Assembly: GCF_018128545.1 (NCBI RefSeq)
Contig: NZ_JAGSND010000002.1
Coordinates: 248,001 to 312,000, forward strand
Direction: 5' to 3'
Length of the DNA: 64,000 bases
DNA from: Sinanaerobacter chloroacetimidivorans
Lineage (GTDB): Bacteria > Bacillota > Clostridia > Peptostreptococcales > Anaerovoracaceae
In this document: positions 8,636-16,747 of the stretch, in pieces
Numbering within the stretch: the first letter of the stretch is position 1
How the letters are laid out: each line of letters starts with the position of its first letter
Program-made: the position numbers and the translations under genes
Notes under the pieces: generated by a model
What the model saw: only the letters and a program-made list of their open reading frames with translations
The model's database searches: none
What the model was told of the DNA's origin: nothing

Positions 8636-10105
8636 TCATTCACCGTCTTCTATAATTTTTTTTACAACTTCCCGATCGTCAAAATGGAACTTTTTGGCTC
8701 CTATGATTTGGTACGTTTCATGACCTTTTCCTGCTATCATTATTATGTCTCCTTTTTGACAGATGGAAACAGCTTTTTTGATTGCTTCATAACGATTTTC
8801 TATGATTTCATAACGACATCCCGTGTCATAGATTCCCGCTTCAATTTCAGCAGCAATGTCCTCCTGTTTTTCCGACCGGGGATTATCGCTGGTTATGATA
8901 CAATAATCACTGTATTTTCCTGCCGCAGCACCCATCAGCGCCCGCTTTTTTCTGTCCCGGTCGCCTCCGCAGCCAAAGACACAAATGAGTCTTCCCTTTT
9001 TAAATTCGGATGCGGTTTTTAGAACTTTTTCCAATGCATCCGGCGTATGGGCATAATCCACGATCACTAATTTGCCTTTGCTGTTTTCAACAAGTTCGAA
9101 CCTTCCGGGAACTCCTTTTAAGCTTTCCAGTCCCTTTTGAACGGTTGAACAGGATATGCCTGCCGCTCTGGCACAGGCAAGAGCAGCAAGACCATTGTAT
9201 ATCGTAAATATACCAGGAGTGTTCAATTTCAACGATTCTGTCTTATCCATATGTTCTATCACATTGATTATAGAACCTTTTTCTGTGGTTTCCAGAATTT
9301 CTCCATAATACTCTGCTTTTCTATCCTTTAAAGAATATCCAAGCGTAACTGTCTCAGGTCTTGTTTCTTTCAATTCATGGTAAAGCCTCTTCCCGTGTTC
9401 ATCATCAAGATTGATCACATTTGCTTTTTCTGTAAGATAAAAGAGCTTCTTTTTCGCTATAAAATATTCTTCCGTACTATTATGAAAATCCATATGGTCC
9501 GGCGTCAGGTTTGTGAATATGCCATATTCATAGTGAATATCATCCACTCTGCCCATGGCCAGTGCATGAGAAGACACTTCCATGACACAATGTTCGATTC
9601 CTTCCGATTTCATTTCATAGAACATTTTCTGAAGATCACAGGATTCCGGTGTCGTATTCACAGCTTCGTATTTTCTTTGGCCGAAACGGTATCCTATGGT
9701 TCCCAGCAGTCCGCAAGTCTTGCCGTCTGCCTCCAGGATACTTTGCATCATATAGGTGATGGTGGTTTTTCCATTGGTTCCTGTCACACCGTAAAGATGC
9801 ACTTTTTTTGAGGGATCCCCGTAAAAGTTCAAAGCCAGTTTTGACAGTATTTTTCTGGTATCCTGAACCTGTAACACCGGGGTGGATACCCGTCCGGGAT
9901 CTTCCTCACAAATGATAACAGATGCGCCCCGAGAGGCTGCATCCGCAGCATATATATGGCCGTCTGTATGGTATCCTCTGATACAGACAAAGGCATTTCC
10001 TTTTTCTATTTGACGGGAGTGATTGGTTACCCCAGTAACTTCGATATCTTCAAAGTTCTCCGGGCATTTTTCATCGGTGCCATGTAATAGATGAATCAAT
10101 TTCAC
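8636..10105 (-). CDS. murE: UDP-MurNAc-L-Ala-D-Glu--meso-diaminopimelate ligase MurE
   Basis: Adds the third stem-peptide residue. The 489-residue protein has the P-loop GTNGKTT and the NLTPDHMDFH motif. The specificity motif DNPR (in TSDNPRSEKQ, near residue 400) is the signature for meso-diaminopimelate rather than L-lysine. I chose the GTG at 10105-10103 (then KLIHLLHG, the usual MurE beginning), because AAGGGGG at 10114-10120 is an SD 8 bases upstream. A GTG further up at 10150 has no such site. It follows the SpoVD gene after about 45 bases. Confidence 0.95.
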   Translation of the reverse strand: MKLIHLLHGTDEKCPENFEDIEVTGVTNHSRQIEKGNAFVCIRGYHTDGHIYAADAASRGASVIICEEDPGRVSTPVLQVQDTRKILSKLALNFYGDPSKKVHLYGVTGTNGKTTITYMMQSILEADGKTCGLLGTIGYRFGQRKYEAVNTTPESCDLQKMFYEMKSEGIEHCVMEVSSHALAMGRVDDIHYEYGIFTNLTPDHMDFHNSTEEYFIAKKKLFYLTEKANVINLDDEHGKRLYHELKETRPETVTLGYSLKDRKAEYYGEILETTEKGSIINVIEHMDKTESLKLNTPGIFTIYNGLAALACARAAGISCSTVQKGLESLKGVPGRFELVENSKGKLVIVDYAHTPDALEKVLKTASEFKKGRLICVFGCGGDRDRKKRALMGAAAGKYSDYCIITSDNPRSEKQEDIAAEIEAGIYDTGCRYEIIENRYEAIKKAVSICQKGDIIMIAGKGHETYQIIGAKKFHFDDREVVKKIIEDGE

Positions 10106-10113
10106 TAGCTGGT

Positions 10114-10120
10114 CCCCCTT
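10114..10120 (-). promoter_or_regulatory. Shine-Dalgarno site that sets the GTG start of murE
   Basis: The minus strand reads AAGGGGG, 8 bases before the GTG at 10105. It decides between two in-frame GTG codons and gives the standard MurE N-terminus. Confidence 0.7.
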
Positions 10121-10150
10121 CGCTGTTAAATTCCTTGATTCTATCTGCAC

Positions 10151-12148
10151 CTAATTTTTATAAAGGTAAACGGTCCCTCCCTGAGGCATTTTTTCTCCAG
10201 CCTTTGGATATTGGTCAACTACGGTAAAATCTTCCCCATCTGAGTTGGCAGGGGAAATTGCATAATTAAGGGATGATTTTGAAATCAGATCAATTGCTTC
10301 ACTAAACAGCTTATTGGTTACATCGGGAACCACTGCAAGTTGATTTTGCATGCTCTCGATTTCTTCCTGGCTGTACGAAGGCTGTATATTTAAATATCTC
10401 AAAGTCTCCTCAAGGATCAGCTTAACTCCCGGTGCAGCAGTCTGGCTCCCGAACTTGACACCCTTCGGATTGTCTACGACAAGCAGTATGGCTATTTGAG
10501 GGTCATCCATAGGAGCCATCCCGATAAAGGAGGAGTAGGTTTCATTGCTGTAACCGCCGCCTTGTGCTTTATTGGCTGTTCCTGTTTTTCCTCCGATTCG
10601 ATACCCGGGTATCTTTGCGGTAGCACCGCCTCCTTCTCCTACTACCGCTTCCATAATCAGGCACATTTCTTCTGCGGTCTGCTTGGAAACCACCTGTCTG
10701 ACCACCTTGGTATCAAAGCTTTGGATTACATTTCCGTCGTCATCTCTCAGTTCTTTTACCAATCTTGGCTGCATCAGTTTTCCTTCATTGCCCAGGGCAG
10801 ATACGGCAGTGATTAGCTGAATGGGCGTTACTGCAATACCTTGACCGTAGGACATGGTAGCCAGGCCAACGGGTCCGGCAGTATCTTCATTCTGAAGAAT
10901 GGCATAGCCTTCTCCAGGATAGTCAATTCCTGTTTTATCACGGAGACCAAAGAGCTCTAAATAATCATAATATTTATCTGCTCCCACTCTCTGTGCAAGG
11001 GTAACGAAAACGGGGTTGCAGGAATTCCCTACAGCCTCCACTAAATTCTGAGCACCGTGGGGGTTGTAGGATCTCCAGCACTTCAATTTCTGACCGGCTA
11101 CCATAATGGAACCGGTGCAAACAAACCGGTCATCCAGTGAAGTGACGCCTTCTTCCAGAGCGATGGCTGTCGTAAGAAGCTTAAAGGTGGAGCCCGGCTC
11201 GTATGTATCGCTGACCATGGGGTTTCTCCACATAGCATTCCAGTAATCCAGTTTTTCTTTATCCGAAAGGCTATCCACATAAGCAGCTGCTTCCGGATTC
11301 AGTGGTACCCTTGGATTGTTGGGATCAAAATCCGGAGTCATACCCATGGCTAAAATATCCCCGGTTTTCGGGTCCATCATAATGGAAATTACACGATCTG
11401 CCTGGGTATTCGCCTGTACGGTTTCCAAAGCTTTTTCCATGTAATGCTGAATGACTTCATCTATAGTAAGAACCAGATTCAAGCCGTTTTCTGCCTGAAA
11501 ATATTTTTCTACTCCATAAGAGAGGCTGTCACCGTCTCTGTCTGTATTTTTGATCCATCTTCCGGGTACACCGCTTAAATATTTATCGTATTTCAGTTCC
11601 AGGCCGGACAATCCTCGGTTGTCGTCCGTGGTGCTTCCGATGAGATGGGAGGCAAAGGCGCCGAGAGGGTAATATCTCTTCACATCCTCCGCAATTTCAA
11701 TTCCCTTCAGTCCCTGTTCCCGAATCTTATCGGCCTTCTCCTTATCTACGTATTTTGCCACCTTTACAAGACTTCTGTTCTGACTGATGGTTTCTAAAAC
11801 TTTATTTTTATCCATCTCCAGTATTTCTGCCAGTACTCCGGCGGTCTTATCCAGCTGTGCGGCCGACTTTTCATCAGAGTCAGCATTTTTAATGACACCG
11901 GGCCTTGCCCAGATGCTGTTTGTTACTGCGCTGATCGCCAGTTCCTTTCCATTCCTGTCATAGATGACACCTCTTTTAGCAGGAATGGGTACGTCTCTTG
12001 TCTGCTGTTCTACAGCCATTTTTGAATATTTTTCACTGGCGACCACCTGGATCCAGCCCACTCTGAAGGCTAATGCCGTACACAGCAGGCATACACAGAG
12101 AAAAACAAATACCAATCTTCTTTTATTTTTATTCGTTGAGGGTGACAT
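10151..12148 (-). CDS. spoVD: PASTA-domain class B penicillin-binding protein, SpoVD/FtsI type
   Basis: A 665-residue transpeptidase that cross-links septal or spore-cortex peptidoglycan outside the membrane. One membrane anchor lies at about 10-32. The dimerisation domain begins KRGVIYDRNGKELA (58-71). The catalytic serine is in STFK (320-323), followed by SCN (376-378) and KTGT (521-524). One C-terminal PASTA domain (about 604-665, starting VVPDVTN) resembles SpoVD rather than the two-PASTA PBP2B. A division role is equally possible since no second class B gene is present in the cluster. It has a good SD (GGAGAA) before ATG 12148 and a 204-base leader containing a terminator-like hairpin. 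Confidence 0.9.
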   Translation of the reverse strand: MSPSTNKNKRRLVFVFLCVCLLCTALAFRVGWIQVVASEKYSKMAVEQQTRDVPIPAKRGVIYDRNGKELAISAVTNSIWARPGVIKNADSDEKSAAQLDKTAGVLAEILEMDKNKVLETISQNRSLVKVAKYVDKEKADKIREQGLKGIEIAEDVKRYYPLGAFASHLIGSTTDDNRGLSGLELKYDKYLSGVPGRWIKNTDRDGDSLSYGVEKYFQAENGLNLVLTIDEVIQHYMEKALETVQANTQADRVISIMMDPKTGDILAMGMTPDFDPNNPRVPLNPEAAAYVDSLSDKEKLDYWNAMWRNPMVSDTYEPGSTFKLLTTAIALEEGVTSLDDRFVCTGSIMVAGQKLKCWRSYNPHGAQNLVEAVGNSCNPVFVTLAQRVGADKYYDYLELFGLRDKTGIDYPGEGYAILQNEDTAGPVGLATMSYGQGIAVTPIQLITAVSALGNEGKLMQPRLVKELRDDDGNVIQSFDTKVVRQVVSKQTAEEMCLIMEAVVGEGGGATAKIPGYRIGGKTGTANKAQGGGYSNETYSSFIGMAPMDDPQIAILLVVDNPKGVKFGSQTAAPGVKLILEETLRYLNIQPSYSQEEIESMQNQLAVVPDVTNKLFSEAIDLISKSSLNYAISPANSDGEDFTVVDQYPKAGEKMPQGGTVYLYKN

Positions 12149-12241
12149 TTTCGATTCTCCTTATAGCAAGTAAATAGGTCTGTCAGATTCCAACTGTAAA
12201 TTAGCCCGCCCAAATTAAGAGACAAATGGTTCAGTGCTAAT

Positions 12242-12277
12242 AAAAAACCAGATTACATCCTTACTTCCATAATTTAG
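12242..12277 (-). terminator. Terminator-like hairpin between ftsL and spoVD (possible attenuator)
   Basis: On the minus strand AACCAGAT pairs with ATCTGGTT (plus-strand arms 12246-12253 and 12270-12277) around a 16-base loop. A U-rich run follows (plus 12241-12247 is TAAAAAA). It lies inside the dcw cluster, after ftsL and 94 bases before spoVD. It could reduce read-through so that spoVD and the mur genes depend partly on their own promoter. I found no convincing promoter between it and spoVD. Confidence 0.6.
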
Positions 12278-12352
12278 TTATCTGGTTACTTTCATCTATA
12301 TGCAATTATTCGTGCGATTTGTTGAATTCTACTCTATTATATATGGATATCC

Positions 12353-12796
12353 TTAATTATATGCCTGCTCCTTCAAGACTAATGCAAAATCCTTCACAGT
12401 TTCCTTATTTTCATCAATAAATACAAACTGGCTTGAAGCCGGATATACCATACCCAATTCTGCTGTAGCTTTTGCTTCAATCACTTGAATATTATTCGCA
12501 CTCTCGATCTTTACGTTCAGATTTTCGATCTCACCCTGAATCACCGCATTTTCTTTTGCTAAGCTGTTAATATTGAATTTAATACTCGCCGCATAGGCAG
12601 TTGCTAAAATCAATCCAACGCAGAGGGCTCCCATAAATACGGTTAACAGCAATAATCGAAATCTATCTTTTGCCGATAATTTTGAACTTGTATTCTTAAC
12701 TTTTGTAATGTTTTTCTTCTCAGTCTTCGGTTTCATGTCAAGACCATATCGTTTATAGCTGTCTTGATATTCGTACCATTGTTCCGCTGCCATCAT
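12353..12796 (-). CDS. ftsL: FtsL-type cell division protein
   Basis: A 147-residue bitopic protein. A charged cytoplasmic tail (1-46) is followed by a membrane helix at about 47-70 and an extracellular leucine-zipper-like coiled coil (about 72-110, with spaced N and L/I/V residues). Sequence conservation in FtsL is low, so the call rests on topology, size and the invariant position between rsmH and the class B PBP gene. FtsL joins DivIB/FtsQ and DivIC to activate the septal synthase. Tandem ATG codons at 12796 and 12793 follow an AAGGGG site. It starts 6 bases after the rsmH stop. Confidence 0.8.
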   Translation of the reverse strand: MMAAEQWYEYQDSYKRYGLDMKPKTEKKNITKVKNTSSKLSAKDRFRLLLLTVFMGALCVGLILATAYAASIKFNINSLAKENAVIQGEIENLNVKIESANNIQVIEAKATAELGMVYPASSQFVFIDENKETVKDFALVLKEQAYN

Positions 12797-12802
12797 AAGA
12801 AT

Positions 12803-13741
12803 TTACCCCTTCTTTTCAATCACTCTCAGTTTTGCGCTTCTTGCTCTCGGATTGATTGCCAGCTCCTGCGGAGTCGGCAAGATCGGCTTCCCGCTGATCT
12901 TTTTTACGTCTGCTGTTTTTCCGCATACGCAAACGGGAAACTCTTTCGGACAAGTGCATGGATTCGCTCTCTGATTAAATATGTCTTTTACAATTCTGTC
13001 TTCCAGTGAGTGGAAAGTAATGATGCATAACCTTCCTCCGTCCTTCAAAACGTCAACAAATTCATCTACAGCCCGTTCAAGCTGAGAAAGTTCATCGTTG
13101 ACTTCAATTCGGATCGCCTGAAAGGTTCGTTTTGCCGGATGAGGGCCTTCCCTTCTGGCGGATGCCGGTATGGCTGCTTTAATGATGTCCACCAGCTCCG
13201 TTGTTGTCCGGATCGGCTTCTTGCTGCGTTCTTTTACGATAAACTCACTGATCCTGGATGCCCATCTTTCTTCCCCATATTTTCTGATGATATCCGTCAA
13301 TTCTTTCTGGCTATACTCATTGACAACCACTTCGGCTGTAAGAGTATCCCCTGCATTCATCCTCATATCCAATGCAGCAGTCTGCATATAGGAGAAGCCT
13401 CTTTCCTGATTATCGAGTTGGAAGGATGAAACCCCTAAGTCCAAAATCGCTCCGTCAATCTTTTCAATCCCCTGTTCTTCTAAAACGTCTTTGATATTCG
13501 CATAATTGTTCTGCGCAAATATCTTTTGGCATTGGAAGCCTTCCAAACGCAAGGCTGCCGCATCAATAGCGTCATGATCTCTGTCAATGCCTATAAAAAT
13601 CCCCTTTTGATTTAATTTTTCACAAATTCCAGAGGCATGTCCGCCACCGCCCAGGGTTCCATCCACATATACTCCATCCGGATTTATTTTTAAATTTTTA
13701 ATGGATTCGGAAAACAGTACCGAGGTATGTTTAAATTCCAT
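12803..13741 (-). CDS. rsmH: 16S rRNA (cytosine(1402)-N4)-methyltransferase RsmH
   Basis: Methylates N4 of C1402 in the P-site region of 16S rRNA using S-adenosylmethionine. The protein has 312 residues from ATG 13741 ([14 protein letters not shown]). It has the SAM motif [13 protein letters not shown], the family segment [10 protein letters not shown], and the C-terminal [11 protein letters not shown] second ATG two codons upstream (13747) leaves no room for the TAGGG SD, so 13741 is preferred. It sits 8 bases after mraZ, the standard head of dcw clusters. Confidence 0.95.
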   Translation of the reverse strand: MEFKHTSVLFSESIKNLKINPDGVYVDGTLGGGGHASGICEKLNQKGIFIGIDRDHDAIDAAALRLEGFQCQKIFAQNNYANIKDVLEEQGIEKIDGAILDLGVSSFQLDNQERGFSYMQTAALDMRMNAGDTLTAEVVVNEYSQKELTDIIRKYGEERWASRISEFIVKERSKKPIRTTTELVDIIKAAIPASARREGPHPAKRTFQAIRIEVNDELSQLERAVDEFVDVLKDGGRLCIITFHSLEDRIVKDIFNQRANPCTCPKEFPVCVCGKTADVKKISGKPILPTPQELAINPRARSAKLRVIEKKG

Positions 13742-13749
13742 CGTCATCC

Positions 13750-14181
13750 CTATATTCCAAACTCGGCCATTTTTTCAGCAATTTCATCCGGCCCAAGATT
13801 GGTCCCTTCATTATAGTTGTCCCATTCCTGCTTGCTCCAAATTTCTATTTTGCTTAAAACTCCGATTGTTACTAATTCTTTATCTATTTTTGCGTGTTCT
13901 CTTAAATTTTGCGGAATGGTGAGTCTGCCCTGCTTGTCCACCTCGCATTCTACAGCGCTGGAAAAGAAGTATCTCACAAAGGCTCTGGCATCCTTATTGG
14001 CTACCGGAAGATTGACCAGTTTATCCTGGAATTTATTCCATTCTTCCATAGGATAAATGTAGAGACAATTGTCCAATCCTTTGGTTAGAATGAACTTGCT
14101 TCCAAGCTGATCCCGAAATTTGGACGGAACAATGATTCTGCCTTTCGTGTCTATGGAGTTTTGATATTCACCAATAAACAT
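13750..14181 (-). CDS. mraZ: Transcriptional regulator MraZ
   Basis: A 143-residue protein of two AbrB-like swapped-hairpin repeats. The first starts [21 protein letters not shown] and the second has [13 protein letters not shown]. MraZ forms ring oligomers and represses its own dcw operon by binding short direct repeats in the promoter. Such repeats are visible just upstream (14216-14251). The open frame extends to 14250, but residues before MFIGEY are encoded by the operator itself, and GGTGGGG gives an SD for ATG 14181. It is the first gene of the cluster. Confidence 0.95.
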   Translation of the reverse strand: MFIGEYQNSIDTKGRIIVPSKFRDQLGSKFILTKGLDNCLYIYPMEEWNKFQDKLVNLPVANKDARAFVRYFFSSAVECEVDKQGRLTIPQNLREHAKIDKELVTIGVLSKIEIWSKQEWDNYNEGTNLGPDEIAEKMAEFGI

Positions 14182-14215
14182 GAGACAATTCCCCACCATA
14201 AATTTTGATTTATCA

Positions 14216-14251
14216 CCACTATACTCCACTTCACTCCACTTTTCAACCACC
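14216..14251 (-). promoter_or_regulatory. MraZ box array (GTGG direct repeats)
   Basis: On the minus strand AGTGG occurs at exactly 10-base steps (plus-strand CCACT at 14216, 14226 and 14236). A fourth GTGG is one base off phase (CCACC at 14247). MraZ is known to bind helically phased GTG/TGGG-type direct repeats ahead of mraZ in other bacteria. The array lies between the -10 box and the mraZ start, the expected place for autorepression. Confidence 0.8.
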
Positions 14252-14272
14252 AGACAACAAAAATAAGCAAAA

Positions 14273-14301
14273 ATTATAACTTTTTATTGAATTTGTACTA
14301 A
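14273..14301 (-). promoter_or_regulatory. Likely promoter of the dcw cluster
   Basis: The minus strand has a perfect TATAAT (plus 14273-14278) and, 17 bases upstream, a weak -35 TTAGTA (14296-14301). It precedes the MraZ box array and mraZ and follows an intrinsic terminator of the upstream genes. Confidence 0.6.
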
Positions 14302-14346
14302 GGAAAATTTATCCATTAGAGTTAAATCACAAGATATTGTATTCAC

Positions 14347-14376
14347 AAAAAAATTCGCCAACAAAATATTGGCGAA
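14347..14376 (-). terminator. Rho-independent terminator ahead of the dcw promoter
   Basis: TTCGCCAA (14354-14361) pairs with TTGGCGAA (14369-14376), with a 7-base loop and seven U residues following on the minus strand. It insulates mraZ from the sigma-factor operon, whose last gene ends 280 bases upstream. The intervening bases 14377-14655 hold no convincing gene. Confidence 0.85.
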
Positions 14377-14655
14377 AGGAATGAAAGGGATCCAATAAAA
14401 AGGATCGCCTTATCGGCAAAGCATTTTGAGGAATTTCAATACTTATAAATTTAATGAATATAGTTTTCAGCAAGCATTTATAATGTAAGGCGAAGAAAAG
14501 CACCTGATTATGGAATAGTTTGCTTTTCTGTCTGAAAACCAACGAATTAAATTTACATAAGTATCAGTTCTGAAAACAGCTTTGCCGATACGGCTATCCT
14601 TGAATTGAATCGAATTATTTTATAAAAGTATATATTGTTTTCATATGCTGAAGCA

Positions 14656-14973
14656 TTATATTGTAATATTCCCTGTGATCCTTCCGTACTCAAACAATAT
14701 CTGTACCGCCGCCATGGCTGCGGAGAAGCACATCATCCCGATCATAATGAAGACTGCCCAGCCGTCATATAAGAAATGCTGTTCCTTATTGATCACATAG
14801 GCGAGAATGACTTCCATTCCAAGACAAATCAGGATAAGCGGCCACAGTCTGAAAATAAAGGAATAGCTGATCAGGGAAGGCATAAGGATATGAGTCAGAA
14901 AGAGTCCTCCCATTCCGATAAGGGAAATGCCAAGGGTCAGAGTACCCACTCTTCTATTCCTGGTCGCAGTCAT
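14656..14973 (-). CDS. Small membrane protein, LiaF-TM/DUF5668-like
   Basis: A 105-residue very hydrophobic protein with about three or four membrane helices (about 8-30, 38-58, 68-95). The stretch FRLWPLILICLGMEVIL resembles the membrane domain of LiaF/DUF5668 proteins, which often accompany envelope-stress regulators. It overlaps the end of the preceding membrane protein gene by 20 bases, so the two are probably co-translated. It is the last gene of the operon headed by the ECF sigma factor. Function is unknown; a role in envelope sensing is inference from context only. Confidence 0.65.
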   Translation of the reverse strand: MTATRNRRVGTLTLGISLIGMGGLFLTHILMPSLISYSFIFRLWPLILICLGMEVILAYVINKEQHFLYDGWAVFIMIGMMCFSAAMAAVQILFEYGRITGNITI

Positions 14974-15526
14974 CAGCGTTCACCCCCTCCTCTTTCTCCC
15001 GGATCTCAATTTGTTTCTTTTTCCCAAGGATCAGGGTAACCCCGGCCCAGATGATCAGTACCCCGATGACCAGCTGCGGGAATATGCTGCTCAGATTGTA
15101 AATTGCAGAGTAAACTTCTCTGGGTAAAAAATCATACCTGTTAATGAGATACATGACAACGTTATTCCAGAGAGAATAAACCCCTACTGCAACCAATGCC
15201 GCCCCAATAATCAAGCTTTTTCTTTTTATAAATCCAAAATCGTAATTGGCAAGCTGATCAATGGTAAACAGGAAATAGTCTTCCTGGGTATAGAATTCCT
15301 CATCATCCTGAAAGGTTCTGTTGATGCAGTCAAAGAAGGCATAAAACCAGATTACCGGGGCCAAAAAAGCCAACGCTCCGATATTCAGAAAGGAGGCAAC
15401 TGCCAATACCACAAAAAACAAGCCCATAAAAGAAATTCCCAGTTTCATGAAACCATTGAACATGTGACCTGCTCCCGGCAGGAAAGAAAATATCACCGTC
15501 CAAAACCTACTTCTCTTCTTTATCAT
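14954..15526 (-). CDS. Polytopic membrane protein of the sigma-factor operon
   Basis: A 190-residue membrane protein. The N-terminal pair of helices (about 8-60) contains LPGAGHMFNGFMKLG, similar to the turn of TM2-type domains. A cytoplasmic segment rich in acidic residues follows (about 72-85), then two C-terminal helices (about 103-120 and 145-166). It ends in a charged tail with a CDQE terminus. The gene lies directly after the anti-sigma gene with no gap. I do not recognise a specific family; such proteins often accompany ECF sigma/anti-sigma pairs in Clostridia. Confidence 0.65.
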   Translation of the reverse strand: MIKKRSRFWTVIFSFLPGAGHMFNGFMKLGISFMGLFFVVLAVASFLNIGALAFLAPVIWFYAFFDCINRTFQDDEEFYTQEDYFLFTIDQLANYDFGFIKRKSLIIGAALVAVGVYSLWNNVVMYLINRYDFLPREVYSAIYNLSSIFPQLVIGVLIIWAGVTLILGKKKQIEIREKEEGVNADDCDQE

Positions 15527-15997
15527 TTAAATTCCTCCTCCAAATCGGTCAATTACTTGAATATGAATCAACTTATCAGAAAATCCCCTGAGATTTTCCG
15601 TAATGATATTCACTTTAGAAAAATCGGCTTCCGCAATCCTGCTCTCTCCCAGCAAGGTAATCCCATAGTTAAAGGTCCCGGAAAACAGCAGCACCAATGC
15701 TATGCAGGCAGCTACGCTTACTTTGAAGCCATAAAAATACAGTTCCCGTTTCCGGTTCCTTATCCTGCTGCCTGCTATGGATTTTGGAAGCTGCTCTATT
15801 TTAGTGAGAGATTCGGAAATAAAATCAGGCGGAGCGCTCAGCAAATCCCGGCTTTCATAGTTCCCAGCCAGGGCATCGGCACAATGGCTGCATTGGGAAA
15901 TATGAGCTAGAGCGTTGCATTTGTCTTCTAAAGGAAGTATTCCTTTTTTCAATTTTAGGATCTCTTCCCGGGTCAAGTGTCTGTTTATGACCATCAT
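15527..15997 (-). CDS. Zinc-finger anti-sigma factor
   Basis: A 156-residue single-pass membrane protein that probably holds the adjacent ECF sigma factor inactive. The cytoplasmic domain has the anti-sigma zinc motif His32-x3-Cys36-x2-Cys39 (HISQCSHC). One membrane helix follows at about 88-110 and an extracytoplasmic tail after it. The start at 15997 follows GGAGGA by 6 bases and overlaps the sigma stop codon as ATGA, typical for translationally coupled sigma/anti-sigma pairs. The inducing signal is unknown. Confidence 0.85.
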   Translation of the reverse strand: MMVINRHLTREEILKLKKGILPLEDKCNALAHISQCSHCADALAGNYESRDLLSAPPDFISESLTKIEQLPKSIAGSRIRNRKRELYFYGFKVSVAACIALVLLFSGTFNYGITLLGESRIAEADFSKVNIITENLRGFSDKLIHIQVIDRFGGGI

Positions 15998-16533
15998 CCG
16001 AATTCCTCCTTCCATAATTTACGAATCATCGATTTTGCCCTGTAAATTTGTGTCTGTACCGTTTTTAAATTTTTTCCGGTTTCCATCGCGATCTCCTGAG
16101 CATTCCGGTTTCTGCAAAAGTAAGAAAAGGCAATGGACTGATAGGGCTCCTTCAAAGAGCTGCAAAAATACTCCATCCTTTTCTCCAGATCCTTTTGAAC
16201 GACCTTGTCCTCAGGGATGGGATCCTGGTCTTTCACCTGTTCCAGGAAATCATCCGTGGAAGGAATGTTTCTCCTCCCGGCACTTTTCAGATAATCCAGG
16301 CATTTGTTTGAAGCTATTTTAACGAGCCAGGCCTTCATATTTTCCCCATCGAACCGTTCAAGGTTTTTATAGGCTGCCACAAAGGTCTCCTGGGAAAGAT
16401 CTTCCGCTTCGAAATAATCTCCTACCATGGAGTAGCAGATGGTGAAAATTAGCCCGGCATAGTCATTCATAGCAGCTTCTATTGTTTGTCCGTTTCTCTT
16501 CAGGATAATTCTCACCCTCCTTTCCATCCTCAC
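15994..16533 (-). CDS. ECF-type RNA polymerase sigma factor
   Basis: A sigma-70 family protein of up to 179 residues with only regions 2 and 4. Region 2 includes DYFEAEDLSQETFVAAYKNL and region 4 the helix-turn-helix NAQEIAMETGKNLKTVQTQI. It redirects RNA polymerase to stress or envelope genes when released by the anti-sigma factor encoded next. The start is unclear: the GTG at 16533 and ATG at 16527 lack a good SD. The strong AAGGAGGG at about 16515-16522 points to a start six to twelve bases later, where only ATT (16509) or CTG (16503) is in frame. Confidence 0.88.
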   Translation of the reverse strand: MRMERRVRIILKRNGQTIEAAMNDYAGLIFTICYSMVGDYFEAEDLSQETFVAAYKNLERFDGENMKAWLVKIASNKCLDYLKSAGRRNIPSTDDFLEQVKDQDPIPEDKVVQKDLEKRMEYFCSSLKEPYQSIAFSYFCRNRNAQEIAMETGKNLKTVQTQIYRAKSMIRKLWKEEFG

Positions 16534-16630
16534 TATTCAAAACTGTCATCCCCCCTGAAACAAATTTTGAATAGAATATCCCTTCTGCAAGATATAACGA
16601 CGGAAACCTTGGATTGTCTTCAACTTTTTT

Positions 16631-16659
16631 GTGACACTAAAAAATTTCCATCATATAAT
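16631..16659 (+). promoter_or_regulatory. Promoter of the cysteine-rich protein gene
   Basis: GTGACA (16631-16636), a 17-base spacer, and TATAAT (16654-16659). This is a strong sigma-A-type promoter reading towards 16748. The TAGTAAACTA site at 16687-16696 falls just downstream of the predicted transcription start. Confidence 0.75.
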
Positions 16660-16686
16660 GTATCATGCTTGGTAGACCTCTTTACA

Positions 16687-16696
16687 TAGTAAACTA
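16687..16696. promoter_or_regulatory. Palindromic TAGTAAACTA site, possible operator
   Basis: TAGT-AA-ACTA is a short palindrome about 28 bases past the -10 box of the cysteine-rich gene. The same ten bases occur twice in the leader of the DUF6323/DUF6179-like pair (24865-24874 inverted, 24935-24944), also downstream of a strong promoter. A shared regulator is inference. Confidence 0.4.
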
Positions 16697-16747
16697 AAAA
16701 CACTTAATTTACTATTAATCAAAAATATTAAAGAGAGGTTATCAGTT

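Noticed and set aside
14327-14542. Minus-strand open frame of 71 codons upstream of mraZ
   Set aside because: It contains the intrinsic terminator, lacks an SD and has no family features.
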